Part shown: piece after piece, positions 47,848-59,365 of the stretch
Numbering within the stretch: the first letter of the stretch is position 1
Layout of the letters: each line of letters begins with the position of its first letter
DNA from: Athripsodes cinereus
Taxonomy: Eukaryota > Arthropoda > Insecta > Trichoptera > Leptoceridae
Length of the DNA: 64,000 bases
Reading direction: 5' to 3'
NCBI GenBank assembly: GCA_947579605.1
Contig: OX388312.1
Span: 27,055,313 to 27,119,312, forward strand
Position numbers and translations under genes: made by a program
The notes under the pieces: model-generated
The model's input: only the letters and a program-made list of their open reading frames with translations
What the model was told of the DNA's origin: nothing
Database searches by the model: none

Positions 47848-49320
47848 TAGGGGCTCAGTTTATAAACTGTTGTGTGACAGAGACAATGCACCTGTCATTT
47901 ACATTGACAGTTCGCACCACAGATGTACAATCTGTGTATAGTTCACTGGTATTACATATAAAAATCTATGAGTTCACTACTGTTCATAAACTACAAGTTC
48001 TTTATTGCTATTCGAAACCATTTTTCATCCATTGAGAATCGGAGCATCTATATTTCCAACAATCTACACTATTATATTATAAACCTATAAATCATCTTTG
48101 TATATACTAGACTATGCGTAATAAACTGTTGTATATATGTTCTTACTTACACATGAACTAAATAAAAACAAAATTATGAAAAACACGTGTAGGCAAACAA
48201 TATTTTACATGAATCGGTTCACACGATCTTACGTTAAAGCTTTCAGTATGATATTGGTAAATATAATATAATACGATTATAAATAAAATAAACCAAAGGC
48301 ATTTAATCAAAATATGTTTATCCTTAAAAAAAATATTATTGAAATTAAATTTAACCACTGACTTTTATGACATGAAAATTTGAGATCACAATGAACTTAC
48401 TTTTTTACAAATTATCCACCACGTATTTATGTAGCTACCTATATTCGATGTAAACTACTATAAATTAATACTAATCTTGAACATGAAACTTTTACCAAAT
48501 ATTGGACGAGGCTAAAGAATCAATGATTTTTGTAATAACGAATATTGACTGGTTCATCCGAACCGCAATACATATTATATGTAGGCTTGTAGTACTATGA
48601 TAATTCACGCATATATAAACTGAAACGAAGTAGGTATATTGGTATATTATTGTCATAGAAGGCTCTAAAAAATATGGAGGTAGACACCCTATTATTAATC
48701 ATTTGCATTGACAGCCCTATTACACGGATCATCAGTTTTTGTCTATGGCGTACTGGACGTTCTAAATAATAATATATTACAAATACCTACCGATTCGACG
48801 AGCGTCAAAAATCGTTCCATTTTCAATTTATTTCGATGAGCATTTAGTTGTTGTATTTCCAATATTTTTTATTTTTGAAAATAGAATAAAAATTAAATTC
48901 AAATCCCATCATAAATCATTATCCAAGAGAATTTAATACAGATTAATAATGCTCTATTTGGAAATTACGAAATCTGCGAAGTAAATGCCAGAAAACTACA
49001 AAATACCTACAAAGCTGGAAAGAGTTGGTGCCTTAAAATAAAAAGATGTGTATTAAATCTAATGATATAAATATTATAAAAAATAAATATGAAATATATG
49101 GAAGAAAGGGAAATGAGTAGCCGTGACATCTTCAATGATAATTTCTTAAAAAGATTTACATCAGTTATTTCTTAAATTATTTTTCAGATATTAATAAATT
49201 ATTGAAGTAACTAAAATATGCCAAATATAATATTTTTAAGCATTTAATGAATTTATTTTCCAACATTCTCTTTGTTCGTAATTATTTTTGTCATGTAATT
49301 TAACACATAAAACTATCATA

Positions 49321-49429
49321 AGAGGCTTGTAAAAACAACGTCACCTTATTTGGTAGTTCACCATAAGGGACTTCAACCCGCAACCCAACCTTTCGCGAAA
49401 TGTGCTTTATCCAATTAAGCTACCGGGTG
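49321..49429 (-). mobile_element. SINE with tRNA-Arg(TCG)-like head
   Basis: The reverse complement reads acccggtagcttaattggat aaagcacatttcgcgaaagg ttgggttgcgggttgaagtc, with an A box (TAGCTTAATTGG), anticodon loop containing TCG and a B box GGGTTGAAGTC. The body ctaccaaataaggtgacgtt follows. The body shared with 2340-2450 and 28464-28575 marks it as a SINE, not a tRNA gene. Confidence 0.75.
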
Positions 49430-50617
49430 ACATACGGAAGGCTTCGATACTCCCTCTTACAAACCTCAATGACAGCTTCATATTATTGTCTATGTATTGT
49501 TCTGGTATATCTAGTATGGGTACCTACCACATGTAATTAAAGGACTTCCAATATTGTAGGTAGATAGACGTTTCATGTGTCAAATTTACATAATTATATT
49601 ATGTAGCCTCATTCAATGGTTAATAATTGTAAAACACTTCGATGTTTTTCTCATATTTGTGTGTTCAAAGATATTTTATGATTTGTACGTATTAACAGAA
49701 TAGTATAAATAATTATAATAGTTTGTTCATTTTATTTTTGAATTTATATTTATTAACTAGCAAAAAATTGGTATGACACAGAGGACATGACGTTCATTTG
49801 GACTATTAGAAGGCATTGTTTTTGTCTTTCGACAATTTTGACTGCTTCCGAAACACTCAAATCGGATTTTTGAAAAATTTTGCTTACAATATTATTTTAT
49901 CGTACGAAAAAATTCATACTAAATTAGCAACGAACTAATGAATTTAAAAGACTTAGGTAATTTTACCCAAAAGCAAATTTTCTGTACCTAATAGTGAATT
50001 CATGAAAATCGTAAGTTGGTCTACAAAAATCATAGAGACAAAATTAAGAAACCTTCTGGGGCTTACGCCTCACTGATGATCTAAGACTTGACTATCATCG
50101 ACAAGGGGCCGGGTTTTTTGCAACCCTTGCACCCTGGATCCAAACGACCCTGGTCTTGTCTCCAGTATGTTTATCATTTCAAATTTAGAATATGAGCTTT
50201 TCGAGTACAATACATTTAATTGAAAATAAGGATGGAATTACTTGAAACTAAATTTCGTTTGATTTTAAGTACTATTTTCAGAAACTTGATAACAGATTCG
50301 TGAAACCAATGTCCTAATGATATTCACTATAATGATTTAATTTCTGAAAAGGCAAAGTCTAATAAAAGCCTATGAATGAAAAAAAAAACATAAAAATAAT
50401 AAAAAAACAAATATAATTAAATATGACAGTATATTATTTGTTTAGTATATGTATTTAGTTGTTAGTGTATTCAATAATATTTTAGATATCAAAATCAAAT
50501 TATATTGTAGTAGATAATCAATATTTTATATTGTGATTAAGGTAGTAATGTTCAATGCCACATTTCAATTAAGTTATAAAATTTTGATTAAATTAGGAAA
50601 GTATTATATTATTTAAA

Positions 50618-50773
50618 ATGTCATTTGGTAAAGTTTTGTTAGTTTCAGTACTTTCAGCCAGTTTGTTATTAAAAATTCAGATAGGTCACACTTTACGTTT
50701 GAGGTGGGAGATTCAATTAAATCTTTGGAAGTTTTATCTAAAAACTTTTACCGAAGTTTGTGGAATAATACAG
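50618..50773 (+). CDS. Unrecognised plus-strand candidate first exon, signal-peptide-like
   Basis: From ATG 50618 the frame reads MSFGKVLLVSVLSASLLLKI, QIGHTLRLRWEIQLNLWKFY and LKTFTEVCGIIQ (52 codons), then meets CAG/GTAAAT, a plausible donor, and a stop four codons on. The first ~22 residues have a lysine followed by a hydrophobic core, as in a secretory signal. No family is recognised and no matching downstream exon was found in the right phase, so it may be chance. It would be a gene nested antisense in dlg1 intron 1. Confidence 0.15.
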
Positions 50774-53273
50774 GTAAATTTATAGTGTCATTTGGCATTG
50801 ATGATAAGTGATAAAAATTCAATAAGATTTCAGATTTTCTCATTTCAATTTTATTTAATATTAGCTTATCTACCTATATTGTATTTGCATAAGAATGTGT
50901 GTTGAATTAATTTTTGTCAAACTATAGAAAAAAATACGGCGTTCCATTTATACATAAAATCTAAATATTTGTATCGATTGAGGTAGTAAAGATGATGGTG
51001 AGTGTTTGAAAAAAATAGATATAAAAAAATCAATTGTAATATAAAGAACTACACAGAGCAAGGCACCGTTAATTTAAAATTTAACTTAGTTAATTGCTAA
51101 CCCGTTTACAGAAAGTTTACTTTTAACTCGTTAATAGAAAGTTTTAAGATTTTTTAAATTATGATTTATATTTTTTGTGTCAATTGATTTTATTTTACCT
51201 GTGTTATTTTTATACGTAGAAATGAATAAAAAAATTAGCATATTTTATGCTCTTAGAGTAACGCAAGTTACAATTTCTAGTCACAGTTACATAACTACTG
51301 AAGCTAAAAAATATAAAAAAGTCTTCAGTGAGGTACCAGCTTCTAACTGGGGGACACTCCCTCTAAAAAAGTAACGGATTTTTTTATGAGTTAATATCAA
51401 TTCTATCGGAAATTTATTAACTCATTAACTTGTTAATCAATAATAGCCAACTCTGATAATACGTTTATTCGTTTGTTGTAAAGGTGTCGTCTGTAAACAT
51501 GTTAAGTGTTTGATATTTCCCTCTCTCGTGTGAATGTGACGGAATGTTGGTTCAAGATTATTTGGATTAGTTCCAGAGACAGTGCAGACTGTGAATTATG
51601 ATAATAATAATAATTATAATAAAATTTAAAAAAAAATAATAACTTGTGGTAGTAATATTGAAAATGTCACAGAATGTTTTGAACGCGAACAATGTCGAGG
51701 CAGTCTAGATTTTTGTACTTGAACGAAAACAAATGCGACGTCAGAATAATTTGGAGGGCATCATTTTTGAATGGCTTTGTTCAAACAATGTTTCAAGTCA
51801 CAATCGTCCGGGTTTGTTAACTGTGGATTGTTAAATGTGGAAGCAATAAACTGTGGATTGGATTGGGTAACTTATATTTTTATGATACTTCGTAATGATT
51901 ATGACCAATCCAATGTATTTGTACAGGAAAGACTAAAATAATAATTTTGAAAGAAATGAGAAAGGTTCACTCTATCCCTCACATTATGAAGTAAATCAAC
52001 TGTGCCGGATTGAAGTTTATTGGATACAAATAAAAGTAACACTTATATATTAAGGGCGGACTTAAGGATATAGGGCTACCCTAAGGACATTTTGAATTAT
52101 CGGGTCTAAATGTCATAATTCAAATAAATAAATTATGTATTTGTTTTGCTAAAATAATAGAAACTAAAACAAACAAATTTTCAGTACAACTCGCAATCTT
52201 TATAATATTGTTAGTGATATCAATCACCTTAGCTCGATTTAGGTGTTATTGTTTGATACATTGTTGCACAAAACCATCCAATTATTGCGTTTTATTATTA
52301 AAGAAACATTAAAATATACAAAATAAATTTTACATTATGAATTTAGTTTACCATGAAAATAAACTCCCAATATATCATACTCACGTAAAACGATTTACTG
52401 CGAAGCTATTTTCATACCATTATGATTATTTTATTCAAGTTTATTATTTTTAACGATATAAATATTTCGAATTAACATTTTATCAGGCCAGAAACATTAA
52501 CATTCAATAGCCACCAAATTTACATTATTTCTTGGCATCGATTTATTCGAATATCGAAAAGAATTACTTTATTCTTATTTTGAATCCAATTAACAGTTAT
52601 GGCGTTCTGTTGATTTCAAAACACAAATTTTCACTTCAATAACATTGTAAAAATAATTAGTCTTAGTATTGGATTATTTTTCATTTTGAAAATGTTATTA
52701 AATGCCAATTTATTTTGTTATATTTATAATAATTTAGTTTTTAAATTATTATATTTAGAGGGGTTCTGACTTAATTGAAGTGTAATAGATACTTTCTCAA
52801 AGTACAGAATGAGATAAAATAGCCCTCTTGTTTTTATTACCGAAAACAGCGAGATTATGTTTCAAAGACAGTTTGCCACTGAAATATTGTGTTTCATAAT
52901 ATTAAATATTAATATTATATCGTAGTAACACAAAGACCTTATTAGCTTTTTAATAGTTTATTCAGTTCATTGTTTGTTTCACCTTTTCAATCAAATTAGA
53001 GCGTTGCAATTTTATATTATTTTGTCAGAATCAAAATTTTATAAAATCAATAGTTATTAGTCTTGTTCACAACATCAATTATTGTAATTTGATTGTGTTT
53101 TATTATTATTATTTTATAATTAATTAATGTTTGTTGATTATTTAATCCCTAAAAATCACAACATCAAAAGCCAATGTTTAAATATTCAATATTCAAATTT
53201 GATTCTATTCGTTATTCCATGTTCCATAGACATGCCATAGACATTGAACGTGTTGAATGGAGGGGAGACTTAC

Positions 53274-53398
53274 GTCATGAAGGGCTGCAACTTCAGCGCT
53301 CACCTCCCATTTGTTGGCTATACGAATTGTTTCAGCTGTTTTCTGTTGCACCGACTTGGACTCGTCGAGTAGTGTTAGCTCGTAAAACTCTTGAATGT
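53274..53398 (-). CDS. dlg1: dlg1 exon 1 (first visible): second half of L27 domain
   Basis: The 125-nt exon begins in phase 1 after ttgtttgtttcag and ends in phase 0 before GTAAGT. It reads (D)IQEFYELTLLDESKSVQQKT, AETIRIANKWE and VSAEVAALHD. DIQEFYELTLLDxSKSxQQKTAET is the diagnostic L27 helix pair of the S97/beta-type Dlg, used for heteromeric assembly with other L27 scaffolds such as CASK/Lin-2 and Metro. A second donor, GAG/GTGAGC at 53303, would drop the last ten residues and keep frame. The preceding L27 exon was not found in 53399-64000. Confidence 0.95.
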
Positions 53399-53439
53399 CT
53401 GAAACAAACAAAAAAAGAACAATTATTATGGTGGCAGAA

Positions 53440-54240
53440 TTTTGGAGTACCCGGCAAAGAATCGATCTCCCAATATATTAGGGGAGGTAGGGGATAGATG
53501 GGCACTTTTTCACACTAGACGTAATAGAAAAAAATATTCGTGATATATCCATAATTTATTTCCAAAATAAATTGCTCCATACATTTAGCTAAGTGTTTTA
53601 TAAAGAAAAATCTACAAGTTATAATTAGTCTCAAAGTTACAATAGGATTTCAGAAATATGGCAAATGTGCCCAAAGCTCCCTATGTTTGGGCACCCCCGT
53701 GTTTAAATTCAATTTTTTTTGTGTAGTTTTTTAGTAAGGTATTTTCGCAAAACTTATTGATTAAATTATACGTTAATAAATATATAACGGAGAGAAAATA
53801 AAAATAAAACACAACCCTTTTTGATTCTTTATTTATTTACTGCGAAACCACAACAAAATATTTACATTTATGCACCCTAAACCTTGAAACGCATGGAAAT
53901 TGGACAACTGAACGAAATGACGAGTATTCTATGGATGGACAGAGTTGTCATTGAGTGAAATATAATACCAACATAGAAAAAAAAAAAAAATACAGTTGAT
54001 TAGGAAATACGTGGGGGTGATCATGTCTCCCTACTGCCCATCTCTCCCCTACCTCCCCTACCTAAGTTTTCAAGTGTCCTTTTAAAGACAGGTGTTCGAA
54101 AAATAAGGACACATATTACATCTTAAATTGGCCATAATTTGTTTTGGACTGGTACGGAGAGGATGGCTTGCATTTTTATTAAATGCGGCTGATCTGCTGG
54201 CTACCCCACTTGTGGTTTATACCATGATGGTATAGTAAAT
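53440..54240 (-). mobile_element. (CTA)n-type element interrupted by a TIR element
   Basis: On the minus strand the 5' part is at 54062-54240 (actataccatcatggtataa, ggtagccagcagatcagccg, tgcaagccatcctctccgta, acacctgtctttaaaaggac) and the 3' end at 53440-53478 (ggagatcgattctttgccgg gtactcca). The two are separated by the 582-bp TIR element 53479-54060. Confidence 0.85.
53479..54060. mobile_element. TIR transposable element, 582 bp, G-rich ends
   Basis: The first 26 nt (53479-53504, taggggaggtaggggatag..) and the reverse complement of the last 26 (54035-54060) match at 25 positions. Motifs gatgggcac and atgtgcccaaagctccc occur near the ends. No transposase frame; a clear target duplication is not visible. 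It interrupts a (CTA)n element, so it is the younger of the two. Confidence 0.85.
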
Positions 54241-54394
54241 CTCGATTTTCATCATTTCCCTGTTACATATACACGTAGAGAGCACGTTCTTTGTCTTGCT
54301 CTAAAAGCACATTTAGAAGTTAGTAATTTTACGTTAATAGTGATTCGCGAAAAAATCACGTTTATATTAAAATGAACACACAAGGGACAATATT

Positions 54395-54690
54395 TAACAG
54401 CCCAGTGGAAGCCCTGCTTCCGGGCCATGACCTATCATAGCTAATGTGGAAAACCCTCAACAGGATCAGAACAGGAGTGGGACGTACTAGGAAGAACCTT
54501 CAGAGATGGGGATTGGCTGAGAGCACGGCGTGTGACTGTGGAGAGGAACAAAACACTGGACACCTCCTGACGTGTCCAATGGCTACCAAACAGTGTCACT
54601 GGGAGGAATTCATGGGGTGAACGCACCTGGGGGGAGCTGCAAGAGAAGCCGTTGCTCTCTGAGAGGGAATGGGAATATAGATTTTAATCT
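54395..54690 (+). pseudogene. Non-LTR retrotransposon C-terminal zinc-knuckle fragment
   Basis: The plus-strand frame reads TLNRIRTGVGRTRKNLQRWG, LAESTACDCGEEQNTGHLLT and CPMATKQCHWEEFMG then a stop. The C-x-C-G...H...C spacing (CDCGEEQNTGHLLTC) and the preceding LNRIRTG..R...LQRWG are the standard C-terminal knuckle of insect LINE reverse-transcriptase ORFs. 5'-truncated. The minus-strand frame 54441-54626 is its shadow. Confidence 0.82.
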
Positions 54691-55198
54691 TTTGTTATTT
54701 TTATCATTTGCTGACCAACATGAAAAGAAGAAGAATTAAAATGATCGGGCACCACTAGCGAAAAATATTTAAAATATTCCATGTTTCATGATATAAACGT
54801 CAAATAATTAACAATAGTACTAGACCAACTGATGTCTAGTACGATCATGCGTTTGTCTGAAGAGAGGTGATTAAGATGTGAGAAATTACTATTGTAGTGA
54901 TAATCTAGCCACTGTACATTATTATATATTTTATGTAGATTGATTTGTAGATTTTGTTATATTTATAAATAATGATGTGAAATTTATACAATTTATAAAT
55001 GAATAACTTAAGATAAATTATTTTAGAAATTATGTTTTATGCATCAGCTTTTCAGAAGGTTATTCATTTAATAGGAAGACTAAAACAATTGGCGCAGTCG
55101 AAAGAAATATTCAACAGTTTATATATATTAAGTATAAAATATACATTCTTATGATGATATTAATCTAGTAACATTTTATTTATATTGAAGATTATCTA

Positions 55199-55615
55199 AT
55201 GTTGTTTAATTTACCAAGTAAGTATGTAAGAAACAAATGCCTCATACAGCTCCAATAAATAAACAAAATATAATAAGTAAATGGATATTTAATACTGTTT
55301 GTATCTAGCAATAAGTCTTAATATAATAAGTCAATTATCTATATAATGTTGTTTAATTTACCAAGTAAGTATGTAAAAAACAAATGCCTCCTACAGCTCC
55401 AACAAATAAACAAAATATAATAAGTAAATGGATATTTAATACTGTTTGTATCAAGCAATAAGTCTTAATATAATAAGTCAATTATCTATATAATGTTGTT
55501 TAATTTACCAAGTAAGTATGTAAAAAACAAATGCCTCCTACAGCTCCAATAAATAAACAAAATATAATAAGTAAATGGATATTTAATACTATTTGTAACT
55601 AGCAATAAGTCTTCA
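55199..55615. repeat. 146/147-bp tandem repeat, 2.8 copies
   Basis: Units starting aatgttgtttaatttaccaa begin at 55199, 55345 and 55492. Each continues aatgcctcctacagctccaa ... taatataataagtcaattat with about 95-97% identity. The last copy is incomplete (to ...caataagtctt). Satellite-like unit length; the recent duplication is suggested by the high identity. Confidence 0.92.
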
Positions 55616-55849
55616 AATACGGAAGTATCTGACAGTCGATACATCAGTAGAGAAAAATTATGTTTGGAAAGTCTATAATATTTATGATGGATGGTTAAAA
55701 AATAATATCAAATTTATTCCTCAATTACCAATAAGTGTTTATTTTGTTTTTATTATATCTAATAAATCTTATTGCTTTATCGAATACGTTGCCGATAACC
55801 GAGAAGTTCTATATTTTTAGAAAATAAACACGTTCGAGACAAACTTGAA

Positions 55850-55975
55850 TTAGATATTTAACATCAGCGTTAAGGCGTGCCACCCATTTTGAACGTCTTA
55901 TTTTTATTGACAAAGAGTATAACTTGAAAAGTTACTCGCTATCCGACTTGTGTGATGGTATGGATATAGACTGAG
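55850..55975 (-). mobile_element. (CTA)n-type element, partial
   Basis: On the minus strand ccatcacacaagtcggatag and tatactctttgtcaataaaa then acgttcaaaatgggtggcac gcctta and ttaaatatctaattcaagtt correspond to the middle of the element, with the head diverged. Confidence 0.6.
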
Positions 55976-55999
55976 AATGCCCAATGATAGTTGGCCAAA

Positions 56000-56215
56000 A
56001 AGAGCGCTGTTATTCCGTCCACAAGGGTTCCGTCGGCCCGGACGTCCCTCTTTCACAATATACCGCTCCTATGACAACGCCATCAGAGCGCAAGGAATGT
56101 CGTGAAAAGAGGTGACACAATTGGCGCAGAGACGCTCTGAATGGAGGAGGCTGGTTTCTGCCCTGTGCTCCCGAGAGGAGCGTTGAGGGCGATGAAATGA
56201 AATGAAATGAAAAAT
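56000..56215 (+). pseudogene. Non-LTR retrotransposon 3' end with (ATGAA)n tail
   Basis: The plus-strand text reads GFRRPGRPSFTIYRSYDNAI RAQGM*KEVTQLAQRRSEWR RLVSALCSREER with internal stops. RxGRPxxx...A...W..R..EWRRLV is the usual LINE C-terminus. It ends in gatgaaatgaaatgaaatga, a short repeat tail of target-primed retrotransposition. Confidence 0.75.
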
Positions 56216-56284
56216 GGATATAGACAGTGGACACATTTGACTCTTCGACTGATACTACAGGACTACCAGTATGTTAATTACATA

Positions 56285-56320
56285 TAGTTCAGCGGCTACC
56301 CCACTTGTGGAGAATATTTG
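56285..56320 (-). mobile_element. (CTA)n-type element, 5' fragment
   Basis: ttcagcggctaccccacttg tggagaat is the reverse complement of the ccacaagtggggtagccagc block. Confidence 0.5.
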
Positions 56321-57335
56321 AGATCAGTATCAGAGTTTTGTGTCATATTTTTTCAAAGATAACTATGATAATGACATGAGAGCATCAAAAAATTTGCGTT
56401 AGTTTTCTTCAGTATTAATAATATTTATTTATTTATGTATTTAATATGAATTGATAATTAATTATTATTATTATTTGGATGATTTGTAAAGCGCCGTTTT
56501 GTGAAAAAAAATCCACCTCAAGGGCGCTTAATATGAATAGAAAAACTCAGTATAATACAAAACAAGATCGATTTCAGTTTATCCATGTTTTTTATAAACA
56601 TCTAAAATATTACATAATTAGGTAAATAAATATATTTTAAGTAACTATATTTTTTTCTGATATAAAAATTAATCAAAATTACGTCTCTAGTTGTAATTTT
56701 GTCCACACGTATAGTTTTTTTTCAAAGCACGTAACACATTAATTTCATTTAAAAAAGCTCCAAAAATCGTTTGAAAAAGCTTATTTCTTTCTTGTTAGCT
56801 ATGATTTTACTTGCAAATATGAAAACGTGACACATCAGATGGAAGTTTTTATTCATTACTTACTACAAAAAGATTTTTAACCTATCATTACGGGCTGTAG
56901 CGTTTTTTTTTTATTTATCGCGACATTATTATTCTGGCCTTCAAACTTTCTGTAGTAAAAAACTAAGGTAAGTTATATTTATTACCAATGATTTAAGTCA
57001 TTTTTATAGTTTTTCGCACGAACTTTGTGTAAAGATTTGGAAATAAAGGATTTTTTATACATAGGAAAATTAACGTGATGGAAAAAGTACGTCTATGTGA
57101 AAGAGTTATTACATACCATCTAAAGAGGCAACTGCCCCTACCTACCCCAACTGGAACAGTATATTATTTTAGAAGAAAATCATTCATGTGTTATGTTTAA
57201 TGGTTAAAATTACTTCATTTAATTACTATACTCCATATTGTTGACCGACGGTATTTGGTGGAAGGTCATGTTGAATTATTATAAACGAAACACATTTTAT
57301 TCAGTAGACACTTTCACGATGCTAGCGATCCCGAG

Positions 57336-57542
57336 CAGAGGCCTGAGTCAATAACACACTTTCACGTCACGTTCCCGCTCCGTTAGCGTTCGGGTGCAGA
57401 CGATGTTGCGCCAAAGTGTTAATTTTCGTAACTATTGTGTATCTTAGCAACGAAATTGACACTTGCTTGCAACTTCGTCTATACTCGAACGCTAACGGAG
57501 CGGGAACGTGACGTGAAAGTGTGTTATTGACTCAGGCCTCTG
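57336..57542. mobile_element. Full-length palindromic element (207 bp), 57-bp perfect arms
   Basis: 57336-57392 (cagaggcctgagtcaataac acactttcacgtcacgttcc cgctccgttagcgttcg) is the exact reverse complement of 57486-57542. The inner bases continue pairing imperfectly to the centre. It is CpG-rich in AT-rich flanks. No ORF; target duplication not evident. Perfect arms imply a recent origin or gene conversion. Confidence 0.9.
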
Positions 57543-57682
57543 GCTTTTGGGATCCTTTCAATTTGAGTGGCATCTATCACAGGCTACTAATATCTTTGCT
57601 TGCTACCTGCTTACGATTGATTTCAATAATATATCCATTGCTATCAGCTAAAACCTATTGTATAATATATTTTATACAATCT

Positions 57683-57765
57683 GAAAGAGGGGGTGTGAGG
57701 AAGCACGGTCGTCCAAGAAGGACGTTGATCAAATTCTTAAGAGGGCTCTACACCCCTTCTTTGTG
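57683..57765 (+). pseudogene. LINE 3' fragment (same family as 16229 and 17770)
   Basis: SERGGVRKHGRPRRTLIKFL RGLYTP reproduces the RRGVRKRGRPRTTW...QILK section with a deletion. Only ~80 bp remain. Confidence 0.65.
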
Positions 57766-58584
57766 ATTTCATGCAAACGAATTAGCAAAATTACAACCAT
57801 TTTATTTTTTAAATATTTTAAATTCTGGATTACATGTATGTTATTTTTTATATTAATATAATATTTTGAACATTTATAAATGCGATTTTATCATTTTAGT
57901 TTTATTTTGCTGCGATGAATATAGTGAAAATAATTCTAGAAGATTACCGTCGCAATGATGATACGTTGAGTGGTGCTATTTTAAATAAATTATCCTTAAT
58001 AATACAAGAGTGTTAATAAAATTTTAAAACCAAGATTAATCATAAAATATCATGAATTTTATAATACACCTTGAGTTATTTATTTACAACCCTTGGATTT
58101 TCTTAATTATTATGACAAACTGCATACACATCAAAAATAAATTTCATTATCAAAAAAATCATAGAAAATGTTTATAATTCAACCATTTGTTTTATTTATA
58201 TTATAATATGGTATGTTGTTTACCGTGCATACTACATAATATATAACGTTATTATGTGCAATAATCAAGAATATAGCGAGTTTCACAAATTTTAAGATTC
58301 AGAAGGCCCACGGCGTGTCTAGTAGCCGGATGTGAGACCGTACTCGATCTGTTTTTGTATTAGGAAATAAATAAATTCAATTTATAGAATAAATACAACT
58401 TAAATTTTATTTATATGTGATAAAATACTATTTTTTTATACGCATGAATATTTTTGCATGTAAAGTTTTGGCTTATATTTATTAATAAAGCCATTTCATT
58501 AATTATTTGAATAATTTTCTCTGCGCCTACTAAAAATTGTTGCCTGAAACCACTAGAGCTAAATCTAATTTGTACCTTAGGTAA

Positions 58585-58630
58585 GAACGGCTGTTAAGGA
58601 CGGCCGCGTGTTGAGTAAGAGATGTTTATC
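58585..58630 (+). pseudogene. LINE 3' fragment, ~45 bp
   Basis: gttaaggacggccgcgtgtt gagtaagaga matches the ILKDGRVLSKR section of the LINE at 17770-18195. Confidence 0.55.
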
Positions 58631-59216
58631 TGAAATGATCTGATTTATCTCGTTTTTTGGTGCGTTTTCTAAGTATGCACACGATCGACTCTAAAAACGC
58701 TTACGATCAACCACCCCTGCAATACACGAGTAGTATTAATAATATGAATATGTACGTGCAACGAACCTTGCTCCATTTTCTAAATATACAACTACATACT
58801 ACTTACTTCTTATAAAACATACACACTACAATATACAATACATGAAGTAAATATCAGTGTGTCGGAGCGAAACTAAACTATGTCCAATTTTGTTCATATT
58901 GACTTAAGAACAAAGTGTTAGGATAGTCATTGTTATGCTCTTTTTGTTGGCATATTCACCTACCTTGAAAACGTGTTATATTTTGTGATATCCATAAAAT
59001 ATGTCATTTTTTTATGCAAAACACTCGTGTAAGAGCACTAGTTAGCAGCAATAATCTACGATCATAATATAAAACAGTAATTTCGTGTTAGCAAAGGTGT
59101 GAAAAGTAAATGTAATTTTATTTAATGATTTTTTTGACAGAATCGAATTTCACTGACTGGATTTACTTACTAAGAAGTGTAGATGTTACTCATATTTTTC
59201 ATTATTTAACTCGTAT

Positions 59217-59365
59217 AGATTAATCATTCCAATCGATTCAAAAACCGCTAGTCAACCTATGCGAATAGGTATTAACTATACTGTACATAGTATATATAAC
59301 TACTTAGTTAATACATATTTAAATAGGTTGACAAGTTTTCTTGAATTGATTTGAATGATTAATCT
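59217..59365. mobile_element. Palindromic TA-flanked MITE (149 bp)
   Basis: agattaatcattccaatcga ttcaaaaaccgctagtcaac ctat is the imperfect reverse complement of the right end (ataggttgacaagttttctt gaattgatttgaatgattaa tct), with ~85% identity. TA occurs at both junctions. No ORF. Confidence 0.75.

Larger units (their letters stand above)
43024..53273 (-). other. dlg1 intron 1 (10.2 kb)
   Basis: AT-rich intron containing SINE copies (45722-45900, 49321-49429), a (CTA)n element (45940-46180), a TA-flanked MITE (47714-47847) and an unexplained plus-strand short ORF with a donor-like end (50618-50773). The frames at 43020-43498, 45415-45818, 47427-48358 and 51177-51374 show no recognisable domain. 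A locally GC-richer patch near 50055-50150 was not identified. Confidence 0.55.
1677..53398 (-). other. dlg1: dlg1 gene span (discs large MAGUK scaffold), partial at both ends
   Basis: Thirteen exons plus one alternative first exon assemble on the minus strand into the order L27 (second half), linker, PDZ1, PDZ2, PDZ3, SH3 and hook, which is the domain order of insect Dlg1. Every intron begins GT and ends AG and all phases agree. Known role of the family: a membrane-associated scaffold at septate junctions and synapses, organising cell polarity together with Scribble and Lgl and clustering channels and receptors through the PDZ domains. The guanylate-kinase-like domain is missing because it must lie left of position 1, and the first L27 exon is not visible and must lie right of 64000. 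The largest introns are 10.3 kb (43024-53273) and 23.5 kb (15993-39456). The family assignment is very secure; exact exon ends are inferred from splice motifs and frame. Confidence 0.96.

Noticed and set aside
49370..49429. Functional tRNA-Arg(TCG) on the minus strand
   Set aside because: The A and B boxes are good but the body is shared with repeats at 2340 and 28464, so it is a SINE head.
57110..57160. Another copy of the TIR element with cccctacctacccc ends
   Set aside because: Only a short pyrimidine-rich match without a partner end was found.
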